Origin: Thermoplasmata archaeon
Lineage (GTDB): Archaea > Thermoplasmatota > Thermoplasmata > UBA184
Length of the DNA: 9,706 nucleotides
Direction of reading: 5' to 3'
Assembly (NCBI GenBank): GCA_021827545.1
Contig: JAKAVH010000010.1
Coordinates: 1-9,706 of the forward strand
Both the position numbers and the translations under genes were made by a program. Position 1 is the stretch's first letter. Every line of letters starts with the position of its first letter. A model generated the notes under the pieces. The model worked only from the letters and a program-made list of their open reading frames with translations. It was not told where the DNA came from and did no database searches. Shown here piece after piece: positions 6,009 through 9,706 of the stretch.

Positions 6009-7463
6009 TCACTTCGAGATCGCCTCGAGCTCCATCCGGCCCTTGACGTGCGGGATGGCCAGCAGGCAGACGAGGATCGTCACGACCATCGGCACCGCGG
6101 CGTACCAGGTCAGCACCGACGCCCACTGCGTTGCGGTCGGGGGCGTGAAGCTGAGGGCACCGTTGTAGGTCACGAAGAAGCTCGTGCCCGAGAACATCGG
6201 CAGCGCGAAGCCTCCGAAGATGACCGGCCAGAGCGCGAACCCGAACGAGTACCACGCGTTCACCCACGCCGACCCGGTACCGCGGGCGCGGGTCGGGAAC
6301 GTCTCGGTGTTCATCCGGATCGTGCTCGCGAACGCTCCGTTGAGCCCCCACGAGAAGAGGAGGAACGACCAGAAGTCGAGCGAGTAGCCGGTGATCGACG
6401 GCTGGATGAAGACCAAGATCCCGATCACCTCGATCACGGCAAAGAGCAGCGCGGAATACTTTGCGCCGATGTGGTCGGCGATGTACCCGTTGATGAGGTA
6501 CGCGGGAATCGTCGCGTAGAGCGCGATCGCGTAGAGCCCCGTCGCGTCGTTGTAGCTGATCCCTTTGAAGAACTCGATGTAGAGGGGCATGAACGTCAGG
6601 AGCGCGATGCCGATGCCGGCCAGCATGAACGACCAGAAGGCGAGCGAGATCGACGCGCGGATCTGGTCCCGCGACAGGATCTGGACGTACGTGGCGCGCA
6701 CGGCCCGCTCCGTGTCGGCCGGGTACACCGCCTCGATGGCGGCGATCGTCGTGGTATCGTTCTCGCGGTGCGCCTTCTTCAGCGCGCGCATCGCCTCGTA
6801 GCGGGGCGGGTCCCGGACCCAGTGGCGCGCGATCGCGATCACGATCGCCGGGAAGGCGCTGATGAGGAACGCGATGCGGAACCCTTGGTCCGCCGGAAAG
6901 GCCGGGATGATGAAGTGGTCCATGAGCGAGGCGGTCGCGTAGCCCGCGACGAACCCCGACTGCATGATCGCGAGCGCGATCCCCCGGGCCCGGGGCGACA
7001 CGGTCTCGGTGACCATCGTGCCGCCGACCGACCACTCGCTGTTGTTGAGCAGCTGATCGACCGATCGCAGTCCGGTCCAGTTCCAGAAGCTGGTGATGAA
7101 GTACTGGAAGCCGGAGAAGATCGCCGTGCCCAGGATCGTGACCTGGAAGAGCGCCCGGCGGCCGTAGCGGTCCATCAGGGGCCCGATGATGAGGCTCCCG
7201 ATCCACGCGAACAGGAAGCTGATGAACAGCATTCCCGCGAACATCGGGACCCAGAGATAGCTCGGGAACGCACTGTAGATGTGCGGCATCACCTGGGGGT
7301 ACATGATCAGGACCAGGTTCCCGTCGGTCCAGACCATCATCCAGCCCAGGAAGGCGAGCGCGACCACCAGGATGGCATGGTTGCGGATCTTTTGCGGGTC
7401 GGTTTCGGGTCTCCACTTCGAGATCGTACCGACCGTGGCTCCGGTGGCATCGGCTGTGGCCAT
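6009..7463 (-). CDS. Major facilitator superfamily transporter (sugar/metabolite:H+ symporter type)
   Basis: The 484-residue membrane protein shows about 12 hydrophobic segments, starting near 29-48 and 67-95 and ending near 451-471. MFS motif A follows TM2 as MDRYGRRALF (97-106). An SPRARG motif (156-161) lies between TM4 and TM5, and a related FPTRARGTG motif (389-397) in the second half. The VRDPPRY segment (216-222) after TM6 corresponds to the PESPRWL region of the sugar-porter branch. A long cytoplasmic loop (about 217-267) separates the two halves. This points to proton-coupled uptake of an organic acid, sugar or aromatic acid; the substrate cannot be told. The ATG at 7463 was chosen because the frame upstream is not membrane-like and a TATA-like box lies 28 nt upstream. 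The first 28 residues are hydrophilic and cytoplasmic. Its neighbours suggest it could import the substrate of the nearby hydroxylase or hydratase, which is inference only. Confidence 0.9.
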   Translation of the reverse strand: MATADATGATVGTISKWRPETDPQKIRNHAILVVALAFLGWMMVWTDGNLVLIMYPQVMPHIYSAFPSYLWVPMFAGMLFISFLFAWIGSLIIGPLMDRYGRRALFQVTILGTAIFSGFQYFITSFWNWTGLRSVDQLLNNSEWSVGGTMVTETVSPRARGIALAIMQSGFVAGYATASLMDHFIIPAFPADQGFRIAFLISAFPAIVIAIARHWVRDPPRYEAMRALKKAHRENDTTTIAAIEAVYPADTERAVRATYVQILSRDQIRASISLAFWSFMLAGIGIALLTFMPLYIEFFKGISYNDATGLYAIALYATIPAYLINGYIADHIGAKYSALLFAVIEVIGILVFIQPSITGYSLDFWSFLLFSWGLNGAFASTIRMNTETFPTRARGTGSAWVNAWYSFGFALWPVIFGGFALPMFSGTSFFVTYNGALSFTPPTATQWASVLTWYAAVPMVVTILVCLLAIPHVKGRMELEAISK

Positions 7464-7487
7464 GCGCCGTCCCAACAGGCACCATGC

Positions 7488-7494
7488 TATAATA
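7488..7494 (-). promoter_or_regulatory. TATA-like box for the MFS transporter gene (leaderless)
   Basis: On the minus strand this reads TATTATA, the clearest TATA-like element in the window, standing out from GC-rich flanks. Its centre is 28 nt from the ATG at 7463, so transcription should begin at or next to the start codon. No Shine-Dalgarno sequence is present. It fixes the start of the transporter at 7463. Confidence 0.65.
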
Positions 7495-7596
7495 CCGCCG
7501 CAAGGAAATCCCGCGGAGTGCGGAATGGTGTCGGCCCCGTCGGATTCCACCGACGTCGGCCGCGCGACCGGCACCTCCGACCGCGACGGCACAGAG

Positions 7597-7602
7597 GTTA
7601 AG
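7597..7602 (+). promoter_or_regulatory. Weak TATA-like box for the two-TM membrane protein gene
   Basis: GTTAAG, centred near 7599-7600. It resembles the TTTAAG before the glycosyltransferase gene. The spacing to GTG 7626 is about 26 nt, consistent with a leaderless start; GTG 7617 would be only about 17 nt away and too close. The match is weak when taken alone. Confidence 0.4.
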
Positions 7603-7625
7603 CGCGTCCCCGTGTCGTGGACCGT

Positions 7626-8369
7626 GTGGCGAACGCCGCTCCGCTCCCGTCGAGCGCTCCGGTCGGGTCGTGGGACCTGACGGACGTCAGCGGTCGAGCG
7701 CGGGACGGAGAACGTCGCGACCGGCAGCGGACGATCCTGCGCAGCGGCATCCCGCTCGTCGTCGTCACCTTTCTGCTCGCGCTGGTCGGAGGCTACCTCT
7801 TCACGCATCCTTCTCCGCTCTTCCTCGTTTGGTTGGGAGGTCTCGCGGTCTTCGACGCGATCCTCGTGGTCTCGCTCGTCCTGCTGCTCCGTCTGCACCA
7901 AGAGGCGCTTCGACGCCCGCTCGGGTCGCGGCTCGAGCTCACGGCCGAGAGCGTGCGGCTCGTGCCGGATTCGGGGACCGACGCGAACGCGGTCGAAGTG
8001 CCGCTCGCACCCGGCCGGGTCTTCGTCAGCCCTCCGGGCGTGAACCAGCCCCGGCGCGAGCCGGGAGGCGGCTTCCGTCCCCGAGCGTTCGTCCGGCTCG
8101 AACCGGCCGGCCGACCGGCGCTCGCCGCGCCCGTGCCCGACGAGGCGGCCCGCGCCGTCCACCGGGCGATGAGCCGGCGTGCCTCCTTCGGCCTCGGGTA
8201 CGACCGGGCCCGCAACCCCCTGACCCGGACCTGGATCCTCTACGAGGGCGAGGGGGCTCCCGGCGCGGCCACGGGCGTGCTCGCGGACCTGCCCGCGGCG
8301 AAGGTCTGGTCACCCGCTCCGGAAGGCTACCTCTCGCTTCACCGGGGCGGCAAGCAGATCAACGTCTAG
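7626..8369 (+). CDS. Uncharacterised membrane protein with two N-terminal transmembrane segments
   Basis: I do not recognise this protein. It has 247 residues from GTG 7626, or 250 from GTG 7617; the later start is preferred because it sits about 26 nt from a TATA-like box. Numbered from GTG 7617, a charged N-terminal region (about 26-42, rich in Arg and Asp) precedes two hydrophobic helices at about 44-63 and 67-91, separated by a tight HPSP turn. This gives a hairpin anchor with both ends on the same side, probably cytoplasmic given the flanking RLHQEALRR. The remaining 155 residues are soluble, with beta-like patches (SRLELTAESVRLV, GRVFVSP, AFVRLEP) and a Pro/Gly/Arg-rich middle; PH-like architecture is possible but unproven. 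GC-rich third positions match the neighbouring genes. It is divergent from the MFS gene and convergent with archease (12 nt between stops). Confidence 0.72.
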   Translation: MANAAPLPSSAPVGSWDLTDVSGRARDGERRDRQRTILRSGIPLVVVTFLLALVGGYLFTHPSPLFLVWLGGLAVFDAILVVSLVLLLRLHQEALRRPLGSRLELTAESVRLVPDSGTDANAVEVPLAPGRVFVSPPGVNQPRREPGGGFRPRAFVRLEPAGRPALAAPVPDEAARAVHRAMSRRASFGLGYDRARNPLTRTWILYEGEGAPGAATGVLADLPAAKVWSPAPEGYLSLHRGGKQINV

Positions 8370-8381
8370 GCCGCCCGGACG

Positions 8382-8762
8382 CTAGATGTCGACGATCACC
8401 CGGGCGCGCCGGTGATCGGGGTCGAAGACCAGCGCGTGGAACGTCACGGCCTTCACATCGGCGCGGGCCGGATGGCGGTCGGGGTCGAACGGTTCCCCCG
8501 TGACGCTCGCGACGATCGCGGTCGGCGGACGACCGAGCGTCCGGGCGCGGATCTCTCGACCGATGAATCCCTCGGTCTCTTTCAGGAGCAGGAGCTCCGA
8601 CAGGAACGCCACGACGAGGCTCGCCGCGTCCTCGGCCGAGGCGCTCACCGCGCGTTCCTCCCGCCGGCGCACGGTCCGCAGGTCGGTCATCAGGGCATAG
8701 AGCCCGAGGCCCAGCGCTTCGAAGAGCGCGGGTTCGGAGTCCGCGCGCGCCCAGATCCCCAC
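8382..8762 (-). CDS. Archease (activator of the RtcB tRNA-splicing ligase), 5' end uncertain
   Basis: The frame matches archease, the small metal-binding protein that helps RtcB ligase through guanylylation and turnover in tRNA splicing. Conserved stretches are ALGLGLYALMTDL (residues 16-28), VVAFLSELLLL, GEPFDPDRH and VKAVTFHALVF, and the C-terminal VIVDI ends in the expected metal-binding Asp. The only standard start codon is the GTG at 8762, which lies inside the conserved HTAD(I/V)G motif: in-frame codons just upstream read FPTTAD, including the second conserved metal-binding Asp (codon 8765-8763). A protein beginning at 8762 would lose that Asp. The frame stays open upstream to 8852 (stop TAA at 8855-8853), so the real product probably begins upstream, for example at a non-standard codon near 8828, or the sequence has an error. 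Family length is about 140; 126 residues here. No rtcB is visible in the window. Confidence 0.85.
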   Translation of the reverse strand: MGIWARADSEPALFEALGLGLYALMTDLRTVRRREERAVSASAEDAASLVVAFLSELLLLKETEGFIGREIRARTLGRPPTAIVASVTGEPFDPDRHPARADVKAVTFHALVFDPDHRRARVIVDI

Positions 8763-8851
8763 ATCCGCGGTGGTCGGAAAGCTCCCCCAGCGGCGTCGGG
8801 GGCGTCGCGGCTCCGCGGAAGCGGTCGTACCCCTCGCGAGGTCCGGGAGGG

Positions 8852-8857
8852 TTTAAG
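8852..8857. promoter_or_regulatory. TATA-like box, possibly bidirectional (glycosyltransferase and archease)
   Basis: TTTAAG on the plus strand and CTTAAA on the minus strand, alone in GC-rich DNA. Its centre is about 31 nt from the glycosyltransferase ATG (8886). Read the other way, initiation would fall near 8826-8828, just upstream of the archease homology. A near-palindromic box could serve both divergent genes; use in the plus direction is the better supported. Confidence 0.5.
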
Positions 8858-8871
8858 CGGGCGGGAGTTAG

Positions 8872-8877
8872 AAGGAG
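8872..8877 (+). promoter_or_regulatory. Shine-Dalgarno sequence of the glycosyltransferase gene
   Basis: AAGGAG, 8 nt before the ATG at 8886. It supports that start over the in-frame open stretch that extends upstream to 8412 across archease. If transcription starts about 26 nt from the box at 8852-8857, most of this site would be missing from the mRNA, so either the transcript starts a little earlier or the site is not used. Confidence 0.5.
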
Positions 8878-8885
8878 CTTGGGCC

Positions 8886-9677
8886 ATGCGCGTCTCCCTC
8901 GTCGTCCCGACGCTCAACGAAGCGGCGTCGATCGCCCACGTCCTCCGGCACTTCCGAACGGCCGCGGACGAGGCCAACCGCACCGTCTTCGCGTCGGACC
9001 CGGTCGAGTGGGAGGTGCTCGTCGTCGATGGGGCCTCGGAGGACGGGACCGCCGCGATCGCGGAGCGGGAAGGGGCGCGGGTCGTGATCGAGCGACGCCG
9101 CGGGTACGGCCGCGCCTATCGGACGGGGTTCGCGCTCGCCCGAGGGGACCTCATCGCGACCGCCGACGGCGACGCCACCTACCCGGTCGAGACCGTTCCG
9201 ATGCTGGCGAGGAAGCTGGTCGACGAGCAGCTCGACTTCCTCACGGGCAACCGGATGGCGTACCTGGATCGGAAGGCGATGTCGACCGAACACCGGATCG
9301 GGAATCGCCTCCTGAACCTCTTCGTGGCATTGGCCTACCACCGGTTCCTCAAGGACATCCCGGGCCGCCAGCTCTCCGACAGCCAGAGCGGGTTCTGGAT
9401 CTTCCGCCGAGAGGTGCTCGGCCGGGTCCGGTTGACCCAGGACGGCATGGCGTTCAGCGAGGAGCTCAAGATCGAGGCGATCCTGCGAGGACTTCGCGTC
9501 GAAGAGATCCCGATCCGATACGGAGAGCGCTGGGGCCCGCCGAAGCTCTCGAGCTGGCGGGACGGCCTCGGGAACCTCTGGTTCCTCCTGCGCAAGCGGT
9601 TCGAGGTCGCCCGGGAGCTGCGCGCGGGTGCGCCCGCGTCGTTCGCGCACGGCGCCCACACCGGTCCGCCGCCATGA
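8886..9677 (+). CDS. Family 2 glycosyltransferase (dolichyl-phosphate sugar synthase-like)
   Basis: The 263-residue product has the GT-A fold sequence pattern of the DPM1/ALG5-like branch of GT2. The N-terminal nucleotide-binding strand is VSLVVPTLNE (3-12), followed by VVDGASEDGT (46-55). The metal- and sugar-nucleotide-binding motif is ADGDATYP (93-100, DGD at 94-96), and the acceptor/catalytic region is DSQSGFWIFRREVL (165-178) with SEELKIEA (191-198). Such enzymes move a sugar from a nucleotide donor to a polyprenyl phosphate for archaeal N-glycosylation or cell-surface glycans. No C-terminal transmembrane domain is present, so it would associate with the membrane peripherally. The C-terminal 20 residues are Ala/Gly/His/Pro-rich and probably disordered. 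Start: ATG 8886, where family homology begins, with AAGGAG 8 nt upstream. The stop overlaps the next gene (ATGA, 9674-9677), suggesting an operon of surface-glycan or membrane functions. Sugar specificity is not readable. Confidence 0.9.
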   Translation: MRVSLVVPTLNEAASIAHVLRHFRTAADEANRTVFASDPVEWEVLVVDGASEDGTAAIAEREGARVVIERRRGYGRAYRTGFALARGDLIATADGDATYPVETVPMLARKLVDEQLDFLTGNRMAYLDRKAMSTEHRIGNRLLNLFVALAYHRFLKDIPGRQLSDSQSGFWIFRREVLGRVRLTQDGMAFSEELKIEAILRGLRVEEIPIRYGERWGPPKLSSWRDGLGNLWFLLRKRFEVARELRAGAPASFAHGAHTGPPP

Positions 9678-9706
9678 CGGCGTTTCGGCGAAGGAACGTC
9701 GGGCTG
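9674..9706 (+). CDS. Start of a downstream gene, truncated by the window edge
   Basis: An ATG at 9674 overlaps the glycosyltransferase stop codon (ATGA) and opens a frame of 11 codons to the window edge (MTAFRRRNVGL). The overlap matches the arrangement used twice in the cox-type operon, so translational coupling is likely. The basic start followed by a hydrophobic turn would suit a membrane protein, but too little is visible to assign a function. Confidence 0.5.
   Translation, partial: MTAFRRRNVGL

Noticed and set aside
5751..7601. A 616-codon plus-strand frame antisense to the MFS gene, and a 512-codon minus-strand frame in the same region.
   Set aside because: Both are charged, repetitive shadow translations of the transporter gene; neither shows membrane segments or a known domain.
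8412..8885. In-frame upstream extension of the glycosyltransferase.
   Set aside because: The extension runs antisense through archease; family homology, a Shine-Dalgarno site and a TATA-like box all place the start at ATG 8886.
1..9706. CRISPR array, tRNA or rRNA gene, insertion sequence or phage module.
   Set aside because: I saw no spaced repeats, cloverleaf-like sequence, transposase or integrase motif or terminal inverted repeats on either strand.

Overview
The window reads as GC-rich archaeal chromosome. The evidence is archaeal-type gene content (an archease homologue and a dolichol-phosphate-type glycosyltransferase) together with promoter layout. Short TATA-like boxes sit about 26-31 nt upstream of the start codons of genes that open transcription units. 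Genes inside the operon instead carry GGAGG Shine-Dalgarno sequences. A high-GC member of the Thermoplasmatota or a related lineage is a reasonable guess, but nothing here proves the taxon. High GC leaves very long shadow frames open, including one over 3 kb antisense to the large hydroxylase gene; these were set aside.

Layout. (1) 1-504, plus strand: the 3' end of a DRE-TIM metallolyase gene (isopropylmalate/homocitrate synthase family). (2) 4967-569, minus strand: a compact four-gene operon in the order medium FAD subunit, small 2x[2Fe-2S] subunit, large molybdopterin subunit and CoxG-like SRPBCC protein (coxM-S-L-G order). Its genes overlap by ATGA (M/S and L/G) or are 9 nt apart (S/L). 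(3) 5177-5968, plus strand: an enoyl-CoA hydratase/isomerase, divergent from the operon. (4) 7463-6009, minus strand: an MFS metabolite transporter, convergent with the hydratase. (5) 7626-8369, plus strand: an unrecognised protein with two membrane segments. (6) 8762-8382, minus strand: archease, whose 5' end is puzzling. (7) 8886-9677, plus strand: a GT2 glycosyltransferase, overlapping by ATGA the first 11 codons of another gene at the right edge.

How the genes may work together. The M-S-L subunits would form a cytoplasmic xanthine-oxidase-family hydroxylase passing electrons from the Mo site through two [2Fe-2S] clusters to FAD. The large subunit has neither the Cys motif of Mo-Cu CO dehydrogenase (form I, AYxCSFR) nor the usual form II AYRGAGR; the equivalent positions read PNRGYSR. 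CO oxidation is therefore unlikely and the substrate is open. The neighbouring hydratase, transporter and metallolyase-family gene make a small catabolic module (uptake, hydroxylation, CoA-thioester hydration) an attractive but untested idea. Archease and the glycosyltransferase look like unrelated housekeeping functions.

Intergenic spaces are short. The largest are the divergent 4968-5176 and 7464-7625 regions, which hold promoter candidates. No T-rich terminator was seen at any convergent gene end. No tRNA, rRNA, CRISPR array, insertion sequence or phage gene was found.
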